Assembly (NCBI GenBank): GCA_020635495.1 | Contig: JACJZQ010000002.1 | Span: 1-64,000 of the forward strand | DNA: 64,000 bases | Direction: 5' to 3' | From: Flavobacteriales bacterium | Lineage (GTDB): Bacteria; Bacteroidota; Bacteroidia; UBA10329 | Part shown: positions 26,753 to 34,559 of the stretch, in pieces | Position numbering within the stretch: the first letter of the stretch is position 1 | How the letters are laid out: the number at the start of each line of letters is the position of its first letter | Made by a program: the position numbers and the translations under genes | Notes under the pieces: model-generated | Databases searched by the model: none | Seen by the model: only the letters and a program-made list of their open reading frames with translations | Told to the model about the DNA's origin: nothing

Positions 26753-27249
26753 TGCACCAGAGCACTTGTAGAGCAGCTACGCTTGATGATATTCCGGCCA
26801 TTCTGGAAATCACTAATCATGAAATTCTGAATTCAACGGTACTCTACGAGTATGAACCTAGAACCATAGAGCAACAGACCGATTGGTTCAATGAGAAAAC
26901 TGAAAACAATTGGCCCATTCTAGTAGCCGAGTTGAATGGAAAAGTTGTGGGATTCGGCACTTATGGCCCATTTAGAGCCAGAGCGGCATACCGTCACAGC
27001 ATTGAGCATTCCGTTTATGTGCAAAAGGATTTTCGGGGCAAAACAGTCGGCCATCAATTGATGGTGGAATTGATTCGTCTTGCACGGATTGGAGGTTACC
27101 ATACCATGATAGCAGGCATTGACTCTTCCAACAAAGGCAGTGTGGAATTTCACCGAAAGTTTGGTTTTGAAACCGTTGGAACCTTCCGTGAAGTTGGCTT
27201 TAAATTCAACCGATGGCTGGATGTGGTTTTCATGCAATTGATGCTCTGA
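26752..27249 (+). CDS. GNAT acetyltransferase, phosphinothricin/amino-acid N-acetyltransferase type
   Basis: A 165-residue GNAT protein with the Pat/YwnH-like layout: RAATLDDIPAILEITNHEI at the start, YEYEPRTIEQQTDWF, SIEHSVYVQKDFRGKTVGHQL (acetyl-CoA loop) and the beta-5 block HTMIAGIDSSNKGSVEFHRKFGF. Members acetylate phosphinothricin, methionine sulfone/sulfoximine or related amino acids; a resistance role should not be assumed from sequence alone. The ATG overlaps the previous stop by one base. Confidence 0.88.
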   Translation: MHQSTCRAATLDDIPAILEITNHEILNSTVLYEYEPRTIEQQTDWFNEKTENNWPILVAELNGKVVGFGTYGPFRARAAYRHSIEHSVYVQKDFRGKTVGHQLMVELIRLARIGGYHTMIAGIDSSNKGSVEFHRKFGFETVGTFREVGFKFNRWLDVVFMQLML

Positions 27250-27285
27250 CCCGCAACTTTTCCGTTTCTAAGGTGTTGCTCTTCC

Positions 27286-27549
27286 ATGCAATGGATACTT
27301 GAAAATATCTGGCTGATTCTATTCTTTGCTTGGGGAATGCCACTCGGTGTTTTCAGAAGCAAGTTCCGTAAGATGGTTTACGAAACAGAAGACTGGACCA
27401 TTAACATCAAACCCTACTTTGTCAAAGAAACCAAGGCGCTTATGGGCATTGTTGTTTTGGACGTTCCTGAATTCAAAAAGACCCGAAACAACTATCGGTT
27501 TTACCTGCTTGTTTATCTCGTTCTATTCCTGGTTTACAAATTGCAGTAG
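27286..27549 (+). CDS. Small membrane protein
   Basis: An 87-residue protein with two hydrophobic segments (WILENIWLILFFAWGMPLG and, at the end, YRFYLLVYLVLFLVYKL) around a charged middle (FRSKFRKMVYETEDW). I do not recognise a family. It is 36 bp after the acetyltransferase gene on the same strand. The hydrophobic, membrane-like composition and normal ATG support it as a real gene, but homology would be needed to be sure. Confidence 0.6.
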   Translation: MQWILENIWLILFFAWGMPLGVFRSKFRKMVYETEDWTINIKPYFVKETKALMGIVVLDVPEFKKTRNNYRFYLLVYLVLFLVYKLQ

Positions 27550-27574
27550 TACATTTTAGGCTAACTTGCTTGGC

Positions 27575-28087
27575 GTGAAACGGATTTTGGCCATAAGCGG
27601 ATCGGCAAGCGAAAACAGTTCTAACGAACAGTTGCTTTCGGCCATTGCCAAAACTTTCGCTGATCGGTTTCAATTTGAGATTTACGGGCAATTGTCCACG
27701 ATGCCTTTGTTCACTCCAGCAAGGTTAAAAGCGGGTGTTCCTAGTGCAGTTTCTGAACTGAAAAAACTCGTATTGGAAGCAGATGCTGTCATCATCTCCA
27801 CGCCAGAATACTTGCACAACATTCCGGCAGTACTCAAGAATGCACTGGAATGGATGACCGAATCGGGTGAGTTGGCCGAAAAACCGGTTCTGCCCATCAT
27901 ATTCACACCTCATGCACCACGTGGCCAATATGCCATGATATCACTTTTGCAATCGTTGAAGGCAAGTAAGTCCAAGGTGGTGGCAGAGCTTCCTCTTTAC
28001 CAGAATCAGCTACGCTCCCAGGATGGAGAAATTGAACTGGATGAGGATGTATGTCTGATGCTTTCCGAAGCATTGAACCTTCTTTGA
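27575..28087 (+). CDS. NADPH-dependent FMN reductase (flavodoxin-like)
   Basis: A 170-residue protein read from GTG 27575, which directly precedes KRILAISGSASENSSN, the FMN phosphate-binding loop of this family; a TTG three codons earlier is also possible. A second family block is STPEYLHNIPAVLKNALEW, where STPEY contacts the flavin ring. Members reduce FMN, quinones or azo dyes with NADPH in the cytoplasm. It is shorter than many at the C-terminus but complete in fold. It is apparently a single-gene unit. Confidence 0.88.
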   Translation: MKRILAISGSASENSSNEQLLSAIAKTFADRFQFEIYGQLSTMPLFTPARLKAGVPSAVSELKKLVLEADAVIISTPEYLHNIPAVLKNALEWMTESGELAEKPVLPIIFTPHAPRGQYAMISLLQSLKASKSKVVAELPLYQNQLRSQDGEIELDEDVCLMLSEALNLL

Positions 28088-28164
28088 AAAACCTCTTGAA
28101 AACGCGTTGATTTGTTGTTGAGACAATCGACATATCGGACCTTATTGTCCCGTAATTTCGGAAT

Positions 28165-29343
28165 ATGGAAGTCATTGAGCTCTACCATGAGGTCTGCTAT
28201 AGAAGTCTGGACGAACTTCTGGAAGATGTTTGTCCCAGAGCTTCCATCATTGCATTGAGTTACGTTAAACTCAGGTCGCATCTCACCCGTGCCAACCCTG
28301 TGCTTGCCATTCTATCACGCGATCGATTGATAATCGTCCAAGACATTCAAGACGCAATAGACTACATCAGCGCAGATAATTTGATTGTCATTGAATTGAG
28401 CAACATCCAAGATGTGGGTGGTTTTGAAGGACAATTGACACTTCGATTGGCCGATGACTCTGACATGGTCTTAGAGAAAGGCCGATTTGAAAGTGCCATG
28501 CCTTTGCTAAAAGGACTTGATACCTCATTTTCTACCCTTTGTGCCGCCATACGGGAACTTCTAGGTTTTGAGATGCCCCAACCTGTGCAGGTGGAAGTAG
28601 AACCCGTTCCAGTACCCGTTCCAGCACCGGAATCAGAAGATTCAACAATAGAACCTGAAGAAACGCCAGTCCGAAGAAATGGGTATCTCTGGCTAGCAAT
28701 TCTGCTGTTCGTAGTTGTTTGTGGAGTTGGATTATTCATGCTTTGGAACAATTCAAAGCAGACTACGCCTGATAGCGAGTCGACCAACATTGTGCCAATG
28801 ACCGTTTCAGACGATCGGACTGATGAAAACACAGAGAATTCAGCTGCAATCACTGATTCTGATCCAACACCGAATGATTCGGAACCAAAAGCGGCAGCCT
28901 CATCGGCACAGACCAATGTAGTTCCAACAGAAACGGTCAGAGAACTCAGAGTATCCAGCTTGCGAGAGACCATGTTCGGTGAGCCTTGGCCCAACGAATG
29001 GCGCAATGCAGATGCCTCGGGAAAGGATATCCGTATTCGGGTTAAGAGCAAAGAACCGATGTTCAGAATTGAGTATTCTGTGAATGGAGAATTGAAGCAA
29101 TCGCCATTCATAATCTACGATAGAGCGCGTTCAGAGAAACTGACAAAGGAGCGTTCTGCTCAAAACCCGGGAACAACAGTTCATTCGTACTCCAATCCGT
29201 CATCATCTACCAGCGTTTACGTTGATGTTATCACTGCAACCCTCGATGAACTTGTGGATCCGGATAATTCCACAGCAACTCAAACTGTTGAAATGAACCT
29301 CTCTGTAGAAGCCGCTGAATATGCGGTTGGGTTCAGATTCTAG
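28165..29343 (+). CDS. Hypothetical single-pass membrane protein with Pro-Val linker
   Basis: A 392-residue protein I do not recognise. Residues 1-135 form a cytoplasmic alpha/beta domain (possible PH-like fold: RLIIVQDIQDAIDYIS, VIELSNIQDV). A Pro/Val/Glu linker (VEPVPVPVPAPE) leads to one membrane helix (174-194), then a Ser/Thr/Asp-rich spacer and an outer beta-rich domain (~265-392) with IRVKSKEPMFRIEYSVNGE. No signal peptide, so the N-terminus is inside. This inside-linker-helix-outside plan resembles small envelope signalling or tethering proteins. Its TAG stop sits one base out of register with the stop of the first displaced ligA fragment on the other strand. Confidence 0.75.
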   Translation: MEVIELYHEVCYRSLDELLEDVCPRASIIALSYVKLRSHLTRANPVLAILSRDRLIIVQDIQDAIDYISADNLIVIELSNIQDVGGFEGQLTLRLADDSDMVLEKGRFESAMPLLKGLDTSFSTLCAAIRELLGFEMPQPVQVEVEPVPVPVPAPESEDSTIEPEETPVRRNGYLWLAILLFVVVCGVGLFMLWNNSKQTTPDSESTNIVPMTVSDDRTDENTENSAAITDSDPTPNDSEPKAAASSAQTNVVPTETVRELRVSSLRETMFGEPWPNEWRNADASGKDIRIRVKSKEPMFRIEYSVNGELKQSPFIIYDRARSEKLTKERSAQNPGTTVHSYSNPSSSTSVYVDVITATLDELVDPDNSTATQTVEMNLSVEAAEYAVGFRF

Positions 29344-29402
29344 GAAATCATCTCCACAAAATCCTCTTCGGAGATAATGGGAATATCAAGGTTCTCCGTC
29401 TG
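29340..29402 (-). pseudogene. Displaced ligA 3'-end fragment, copy A
   Basis: Read on the minus strand, this segment encodes QTENLDIPIISEEDFVEMIS and a TAG stop (29340-29342), against KAEDLGIPIISEEDFVEMIN plus Ala at the end of the intact ligA. DNA identity is high but most differences are synonymous, so the fragment diverged while still coding. Identity stops upstream of this point, so only the last ~20 codons are left. Its stop interlocks with the stop of the plus-strand gene 28165-29343, as would be expected if that gene once converged directly on ligA. Confidence 0.75.
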
Positions 29403-29464
29403 CTGATACAGTTAAATGCACAGAGCCTTAAAAATCACGCTGAACCTAAAACAGACTGTTATAG

Positions 29465-29734
29465 TCATGAAATAACTTTTAACACACTTGGTTTAACTTC
29501 CAATACACTTGATTCAACTATTAAATCATCCATACTTTTTTCTAAAGTGTTCATTGTAACTTTTAAAGTGTTTGCTCCGGCTTTTAAATCAACCATGATA
29601 TTTTCTAGAGTGTTCGCGCTAGCTTTTAAAATGGTTAACGCAGCTTTTGAATTAACCATGTTTTCTTCTAAGCCACTTGATGCGGGCGCCAGCATGGTTG
29701 ATGTGCTGTCTAAACCATATGGGTTCGGAGCCAA
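29465..29734 (-). CDS. Small ORF with three 21-residue coiled-coil repeats
   Basis: The 89-codon reading begins at TTG 29734, with a Pro/Ala/Ser-rich start (APNPYGLDSTSTMLAPAS). Then three consecutive 21-residue units follow: NMVNSKAALTILKASANTLEN, with one residue more per line avoided here, then IMVDLKAGANTLKVTMNTLE and SMDDLIVESSVLEVKPSVLK. Each unit equals three heptads with Met/Leu/Val at core positions, so a short coiled coil is likely. The frame is the same as that of ligA fragment B just upstream, separated by its TAA (17 codons). I do not recognise the protein. The opposite strand is also open, so expression is uncertain; the regular protein-level repeat argues for the minus strand. 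Confidence 0.45.
   Translation of the reverse strand: MAPNPYGLDSTSTMLAPASSGLEENMVNSKAALTILKASANTLENIMVDLKAGANTLKVTMNTLEKSMDDLIVESSVLEVKPSVLKVIS
29475..29663. repeat. Three imperfect 63-bp tandem repeats
   Basis: Units are 29475-29537, 29538-29600 and 29601-29663. Units 2 and 3 both start TTTTCTA-AGTGTTC-like and end TCAACCATG or TTAACCATG. The first unit is more diverged. The length is a multiple of three and of 21 bp, and the units coincide with the 21-residue repeats of the minus-strand ORF. Confidence 0.75.
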
Positions 29735-29782
29735 GGCGGGTGGTGCGTTTTTCGTCTTAGGTGCATTTCGCGTGGTTACGCT

Positions 29783-29848
29783 TTACCCGATCATCCCCAC
29801 AAAATCCTCCTCCGAAACTGTAAGTATCCCAAGGTCTTCGGACTTCTA
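29783..29848 (-). pseudogene. Displaced ligA 3'-end fragment, copy B
   Basis: On the minus strand it encodes KSEDLGILTVSEEDFVGMIG and TAA (29783-29785), aligned with KAEDLGIPIISEEDFVEMIN of intact ligA. In DNA it is closer to the intact copy in the left half (CCACAAAATCCTCCTCCGAAA shared in pieces) than copy A is, but more changed at protein level (IPII to ILTV). An in-frame TAG lies just upstream, so nothing of the ligase beyond ~21 codons is left. Between it and the T9SS gene (29849-29931) I see only AT-rich promoter-like sequence, including GATCTTTG at 29900-29907. Confidence 0.75.
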
Positions 29849-29931
29849 GACCTGTAATTAATCCAAATACTTTGGTTTTACATTGTCATAATTGGCATTG
29901 ATCTTTGCATTGAACTGTAAAAATCAAGGTC

Positions 29932-31536
29932 ATGAGATCGATTTTCTACATGCTTTTATCTGTATTTATTCTTCAACAAACCTTTGCTCAGCAGGCAGGC
30001 AGCTTGGATTTTGGTTTTGGAAATGACGGCAAGGTAGTTACCGACCTTTCACCAATTAACAACAGCAATCATTTAGAAAAGATTGTTGTTCAGCCTGACG
30101 GTAAGATCCTTGCAATTGGGTGGCTACACACATACATTGGTGGTGATCCTAGTTCAGACTATTCTGATGCGGGACTAATTAGATACTTACCCACAGGCGA
30201 ACTCGACACGACTTTCGGAGAGAATGGTATTGTTGTGTCAAATCTTTCAAGCGATTCACAAAGAGCCGACTTCATTCGTGCTGGAACTCTTCAATCCGAT
30301 GGGAAAATAGTTTGCGTTGGCTCTGTTGATGGCACTGAATCTTTAGAGGCTGGAGTTGTTCGATTACTACAGAATGGATCGGTGGACAGTTCATTTGGAA
30401 TGAATGGTGTATTCTCAATAGACCCTTCCACCGTGCAACCTGATGAAGCAAATGGAGTGGCTATTCAAAGCGATGGTAAAATTGTAGTTGGAATAAGTTC
30501 TTCATCTCCAATTGGAGGGCTGGTAATCAGGCTTATGCAAGACGGAACAATTGACAGTACCTACGGAAACAACGGCATGATTGACCTATCTCATGAGGTT
30601 GAAAATATTACAGTACAGAATGACGGGAAAGTAGTTGCGGTTGGTTCCTTCAATTTACCAACTGATCCAATTGGTCAATTTGCTGTTTCTAGAATCACCG
30701 AAAATGGAACCTTGGATAGCTCATTTGGAAATTCAGGTATGTACTTTTTCGAACACTCCGATATTATTGGAACTGACTATACATCAGTTCTTCCGTATTC
30801 AGTTGTTTTAGATGGAAACAATCGAATCATCATAGGTGGATCTACCGAGGTTTTAAACACCGGGGAATATGATTCTAAGTTTGCTATCGGCAGACTGAAC
30901 CCAGATGGCTCACTGGACCAATCATTTGGTATCGGAGGCAGAAACGTAATTGATATTCCAGGAGATTATGAACGAATCTATGACCTGGTCCTTGGCCTTA
31001 ATGGAAAGATATACGCAATCGGGTTTGCAGGCATAACCGATTTTGCGGTTGCCTGCTTGGATGAAAGTGGATTTCTTGACAGTTCCTTTGCTCAGAACGG
31101 AATCCTCCTTTTGGATTTTGATAACAATAACGACTATGGAACAGCTGGCGCAATGCAACCAGATGGCAAGCTCGTTCTTGGTGGTGTATCCATGAATTCT
31201 GATGGCCGCTACGAATTTGCAGTTGCAAGAATGCTAACCGACCTTAACATCGGTATTGCGGAGCTCACAGAAAGCGTGTCAAACACGCTTATATACCCGA
31301 ACCCAATAAAAGAACAAGCACGACTTCAATTTGAATTGACGCAATCTGAAGAACTAAACATTTCCTTATTCGACATGCAAGGACGTTTGGTTCAAACATT
31401 CATCAGTGAACAGGAAATGATCCAAGGTAAACATGACCTGCAATTGCAGTTCTCAAGCAGCTTGGAAAGTGGAACCTATCTTCTATCTGTTTCTTCCGAA
31501 AAAGGGCAGATGGGTATTAGAGTGATCAAGCGTTGA
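29932..31536 (+). CDS. Secreted delta-60 repeat protein with T9SS sorting domain
   Basis: A 534-residue exported protein: signal peptide ending QTFAQQ, then about seven delta-60 repeats of the form LDSSFGxxGxxxxD followed by QPDGKI (for example LDTTFGENGIV, VDSSFGMNGVF, IDSTYGNNGMI, LDQSFGIGGRN), which build a propeller-like domain. The last ~80 residues are a type A sorting domain (TLIYPNPIKEQARLQF ... GTYLLSVSSEKG). No enzymatic motif; a surface adhesion or recognition role is inferred. The stop lies within ligA: the two convergent genes overlap by 11 bp. The gene sits between ligA fragment B and the intact ligA end, so it is probably the cargo of an insertion. Confidence 0.9.
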   Translation: MRSIFYMLLSVFILQQTFAQQAGSLDFGFGNDGKVVTDLSPINNSNHLEKIVVQPDGKILAIGWLHTYIGGDPSSDYSDAGLIRYLPTGELDTTFGENGIVVSNLSSDSQRADFIRAGTLQSDGKIVCVGSVDGTESLEAGVVRLLQNGSVDSSFGMNGVFSIDPSTVQPDEANGVAIQSDGKIVVGISSSSPIGGLVIRLMQDGTIDSTYGNNGMIDLSHEVENITVQNDGKVVAVGSFNLPTDPIGQFAVSRITENGTLDSSFGNSGMYFFEHSDIIGTDYTSVLPYSVVLDGNNRIIIGGSTEVLNTGEYDSKFAIGRLNPDGSLDQSFGIGGRNVIDIPGDYERIYDLVLGLNGKIYAIGFAGITDFAVACLDESGFLDSSFAQNGILLLDFDNNNDYGTAGAMQPDGKLVLGGVSMNSDGRYEFAVARMLTDLNIGIAELTESVSNTLIYPNPIKEQARLQFELTQSEELNISLFDMQGRLVQTFISEQEMIQGKHDLQLQFSSSLESGTYLLSVSSEKGQMGIRVIKR

Positions 31537-33532
31537 TCATCTCCACAAAATCCTCCTCCGAAATAATCGGAATACCAAGGTCTTCCGCTTTTTTGAGTTT
31601 GGACGGCCCCATTTTATCACCGGCAAGGACGTAATCCGTGTTCTTGGATATGGAGCTTACATTCTTGCCTCCATGGCGTTCCACTTCAGCTTTGATCTCA
31701 TCTCGGCTGAACTGTGAGAACACCCCTGAAACCACAAAGGACTTTCCTTCCAGCACGTTGGAAACAGGCCCTTCCGTCTCTTCCATTTCGAACTGCAATC
31801 CGTGGTCTTTCAATCGTTGAATGATGATGCGGTTGCGTTCGTCTGCGAAGAAATGGAGGACGCTTTCGGCAATTCTATCACCGATCTCATCCACCGCTAC
31901 CAGTTCTTCCTGCGAGGCGGCCATCAGTGCATCGATATTCTTGAAATGCTTAGCAAGCTTCTTGGCAACGGTTTCACCTACGTATCGAATACCAATTGCG
32001 AATAACACACGTGGAAACGGAACCTGTTTGGAAGCTTCCAGACCTGCCAATAGATTGGTGGCGCTCTTGTCCGCCATGCGGTCTAAAGCCACAACCTGCT
32101 CGTAAGTGAGTTCGTACAGGTCGGCCATATTTTCCACCAATCCCGCATCGTAGAACTGCTGCACGGTCTCTGCGCCCAATCCATCCACATCCATGGCCTT
32201 GCGACCAATGAAATGCTCCATTTTGCCCTTGATCTGTGGCGGACAGCCCAACTCGTTCGGACAGAAATGCTGCGCTTCTCCTTCCCTTCTGATGAGTTCC
32301 GTTCCACACTCGGGGCAGTTGTGAATGAACTCTACCGCAGGAAAGTCAGCTTGACGTTGGGCCAGGTCAACTCCAACAATCTTCGGGATGATCTCCCCTC
32401 CTTTCTCCACCTGAACCATATCACCGATATGCAGGTCGAGTTTGGCTATTTGGTCGGCATTATGGAGTGAAGCACGTTTAACAGTTGTCCCTGCTAAAAG
32501 CACGGGCTCCAGATTGGCAACAGGCGTAATGGCCCCAGTTCTTCCGACTTGGTAAGTAACCTCATTCAAACGTGTAACGGCCTGCTCAGCCGCAAACTTG
32601 TAAGCAATGGCCCAACGTGGCGATTTGGCCGTGAAACCCAACTCGTCCTGATCATCCAAACTGTTGACCTTGATGACCACGCCATCGATCTCAAAACCGA
32701 GGTTATGGCGTTCAGTGTCCCACTTCTCTAAGAACGCGAACACCTCATCGGCACTTTTGCAAAGACGCATGTGTTCCGAAACCTTGAAACCCCAATGCTT
32801 CAGCTTCATGAGGCTATCGTAATGCGTATCAGCAATACGTTCATCGGCCAAACCAGCGTACAGGAAGCAATCCAACCCACGAGAAGCCACCACGGCACTG
32901 TCCTGCGATTTAAGCGTTCCAGAGGCCGTATTCCGCGGGTTGGCGTATAGCGGTTCGCCTATTTCTTCGCGTTCGCGGTTCAGTCGGTCAAAGTTCTCCC
33001 GTGGGAAATACACCTCACCACGAACTTCAAACTCATTCGGATAACCACTTCCTTTTGCCTGTAGCGGCAAACTTCGGATGGTTCTGATGTTGGCAGTGAT
33101 CTCATCTCCCTGCACTCCATCGCCACGCGTAATGGCCTGGGTCATCTTACCATCCAAATAGCGGATGCCGATGGCCACGCCATCGAATTTGAGCTCACAG
33201 ACGTACTCCACTTCGCGTTCCAAAGCCTTATTGATGCGCCCCATGAAATCCTCCATCTCCTCCTTGCTGTAGCTGTTACTCAGCGACATCATCGGGTACT
33301 TGTGCTTCACCGTTGGGAAATCCTTGGTGACGGTACCACCTACCCGTTGGCTCGGGCTTTCCGAACTCAAAAACTCAGGAAACTCGGTTTCCAGCGCCAT
33401 CAGTTCTTCCAACTTCTTATCGAACTCGAAATCGGAAATGGACGGCTGGCTGAGCACATAATACTTGTAGTTGTGCTCGTCCAGCTCCTTGCTCAGTGCG
33501 GCAATTCTATTCTTCGCGTCTTCTTTTTTCAT
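31526..33532 (-). CDS. ligA: NAD-dependent DNA ligase
   Basis: The protein has 668 residues, the normal length for LigA. Domain order: Ia (YYVLSQPSISDFEFD), adenylation domain with the active-site lysine in ELKFDG (Lys115) and the RGDGVQGDE, NPRN and IDGVVIKV nucleotidyltransferase motifs, OB fold (EKGGEIIPKI), four-Cys zinc finger (CPECG ... HFCPNELGCP), helix-hairpin-helix region (VLFAIGIRYVGE) and BRCT (~590-668, FVVSGVF). It seals nicks during replication and repair using NAD. The last ~20 codons exist in two further copies downstream (29340-29402 and 29783-29848). Despite this, the intact gene reads through to a complete BRCT domain. Confidence 0.97.
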   Translation of the reverse strand: MKKEDAKNRIAALSKELDEHNYKYYVLSQPSISDFEFDKKLEELMALETEFPEFLSSESPSQRVGGTVTKDFPTVKHKYPMMSLSNSYSKEEMEDFMGRINKALEREVEYVCELKFDGVAIGIRYLDGKMTQAITRGDGVQGDEITANIRTIRSLPLQAKGSGYPNEFEVRGEVYFPRENFDRLNREREEIGEPLYANPRNTASGTLKSQDSAVVASRGLDCFLYAGLADERIADTHYDSLMKLKHWGFKVSEHMRLCKSADEVFAFLEKWDTERHNLGFEIDGVVIKVNSLDDQDELGFTAKSPRWAIAYKFAAEQAVTRLNEVTYQVGRTGAITPVANLEPVLLAGTTVKRASLHNADQIAKLDLHIGDMVQVEKGGEIIPKIVGVDLAQRQADFPAVEFIHNCPECGTELIRREGEAQHFCPNELGCPPQIKGKMEHFIGRKAMDVDGLGAETVQQFYDAGLVENMADLYELTYEQVVALDRMADKSATNLLAGLEASKQVPFPRVLFAIGIRYVGETVAKKLAKHFKNIDALMAASQEELVAVDEIGDRIAESVLHFFADERNRIIIQRLKDHGLQFEMEETEGPVSNVLEGKSFVVSGVFSQFSRDEIKAEVERHGGKNVSSISKNTDYVLAGDKMGPSKLKKAEDLGIPIISEEDFVEMINA

Positions 33533-33540
33533 TTGGTTGT

Positions 33541-33613
33541 CGGTCGACAGTTTACGGTCTACGGTTATAGATTGAGGTCAATAAGTTCAAATCTTCATTT
33601 CCTCATAACCTCA
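33541..33613. repeat. Word-repeat spacer upstream of ligA
   Basis: The gap between ligA and the next minus-strand gene holds near-repeats GTCGACAGTTTACGG and TCTACGGTTATAG, then the words TTCATTTCCTCAT and CCTCATCACTTCATTTCC, which continue into the 3' end of the next gene. These words match those in the spacers at 5635 and 22022. Confidence 0.45.
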
Positions 33614-34483
33614 TCACTTCATTTCCCTTAACCTCCGTGCTTCTTCGCGCTTCAGGCGCTTCAAATTCTTGTTCATGAATTTCCTCCAACGATAATCGCC
33701 TTTTTCTTCGAGAATTTTCTCCTTCTTGAACAGTGATTTATACAGATGTCCTGGGAATAACTTGACCTTATAACTCAGAATTACACCGCTAAAATCCTGT
33801 TGAATCTGTTGATCGGGACTGACAATTTGCCGCCAGCCCAAACCAAGTCCGACACCCACCCAACTGAAAATCTTGTAATGCGCATTGACGCTTACAGAGG
33901 CAACAAACTCCTCAATGTCCTTTCCCTTTTCCCAGCGACCAAGAAACGTCTCATCTCTTCCAGGAATCCATTGCTCCACTTCGGCTCGTCCGTAACCGGC
34001 AGATACGGGAAGTGACAGTTCCCAACGGAAATTTTTGATGAAAACCCACTCAAAGAAGGTAGTGTAATAGTGCATTCTGAACTTGCGGTAGGTAGAATCT
34101 GTCGCGTTCTCTTCAAGAATGGGCCTCATGGCCACTTTCTTAGGCATGTAGTAGCCGCCAAAACCCATGCGGTAGCTCTGCATGAGTTCCAATCCGAGCT
34201 TAAGTCCCCAGAAGTTGGCACTCTGCCCGAAGAAAGCCGTGTAGTGATTGTCCATAGCAATCAACGGCTGGTAATCTTTGCGATACTTGGCTTTGAGATA
34301 GGCCAATTCCGCCTCTACGGTCGGAATATCCAAAGGCTCAATGATCGAAGTGTCGACAACAGTCGTTTCCAGTTGCTGTGAGAAGGAGAAAACGGGAAAA
34401 AGAAAAATGAGAAAAGGTAGGTAAGCACTGGTCAGGCTGAGTGATCTTGACGAAGGAAAGATCGTATCGAAGCCAGCACACAT
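33614..34483 (-). CDS. Hypothetical secreted protein with start inside a REP-like element
   Basis: From ATG 34483 the product has 289 residues: 15 odd residues (MCAGFDTIFPSSRSL), then a hydrophobic signal core (YLPFLIFLFPVFSFS, followed by QQ). The mature part is rich in aromatic residues and amphipathic strands (FWGLKLGLELMQSYRMGFGGYY, HYKIFSWVGVGLGLGW), like a small outer-membrane or periplasmic beta protein, with a Lys/Arg-rich C-terminus. I do not recognise it. No ATG, GTG or TTG lies between the REP-like element and the signal core, so either the element supplied the start codon or the native start was lost. Longer in-frame starts (34543, 34597) run into prmC. Confidence 0.6.
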   Translation of the reverse strand: MCAGFDTIFPSSRSLSLTSAYLPFLIFLFPVFSFSQQLETTVVDTSIIEPLDIPTVEAELAYLKAKYRKDYQPLIAMDNHYTAFFGQSANFWGLKLGLELMQSYRMGFGGYYMPKKVAMRPILEENATDSTYRKFRMHYYTTFFEWVFIKNFRWELSLPVSAGYGRAEVEQWIPGRDETFLGRWEKGKDIEEFVASVSVNAHYKIFSWVGVGLGLGWRQIVSPDQQIQQDFSGVILSYKVKLFPGHLYKSLFKKEKILEEKGDYRWRKFMNKNLKRLKREEARRLREMK

Positions 34484-34524
34484 CCTTCGATACACCCCGC
34501 GTACCGCGTGGCACTCAGGATGAC
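34431..34524. repeat. REP/BIME-like palindromic element
   Basis: Two nested inverted repeats: the outer arms GTCAGGCTGAGTG (34431-34443) and CACTCAGGATGAC (34512-34524) pair at 11 of 13 positions, and the inner arms GTATCGAAG (34464-34472) and CTTCGATAC (34485-34493) pair perfectly. A CGCGTACCGCG segment lies in the right half. Sequences of this form (CTGAG, TCGAAG and TCATCCTGAGTG words) are interspersed in many Bacteroidota genomes. It covers the first codons of the hypothetical secreted protein. Confidence 0.7.
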
Positions 34525-34559
34525 ACACCCTCACGTTTTTCATTTCACCGTTTTTCCTT

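Noticed and set aside
28362..29111. 249-codon minus-strand frame inside gene 28165-29343
   Set aside because: Ser/Thr-rich antisense of the Asp/Glu/Ser-rich linker; no start signal and no domain.
29475..29663. 63-bp repeats considered as a CRISPR-like array
   Set aside because: The units are contiguous with no unique spacers, imperfect, and in phase with a protein repeat.
29547..29849. 100-codon plus-strand frame opposite the coiled-coil mini-ORF
   Set aside because: It runs through the antisense of ligA fragment B, and the clean 21-residue heptad pattern appears only on the minus strand.
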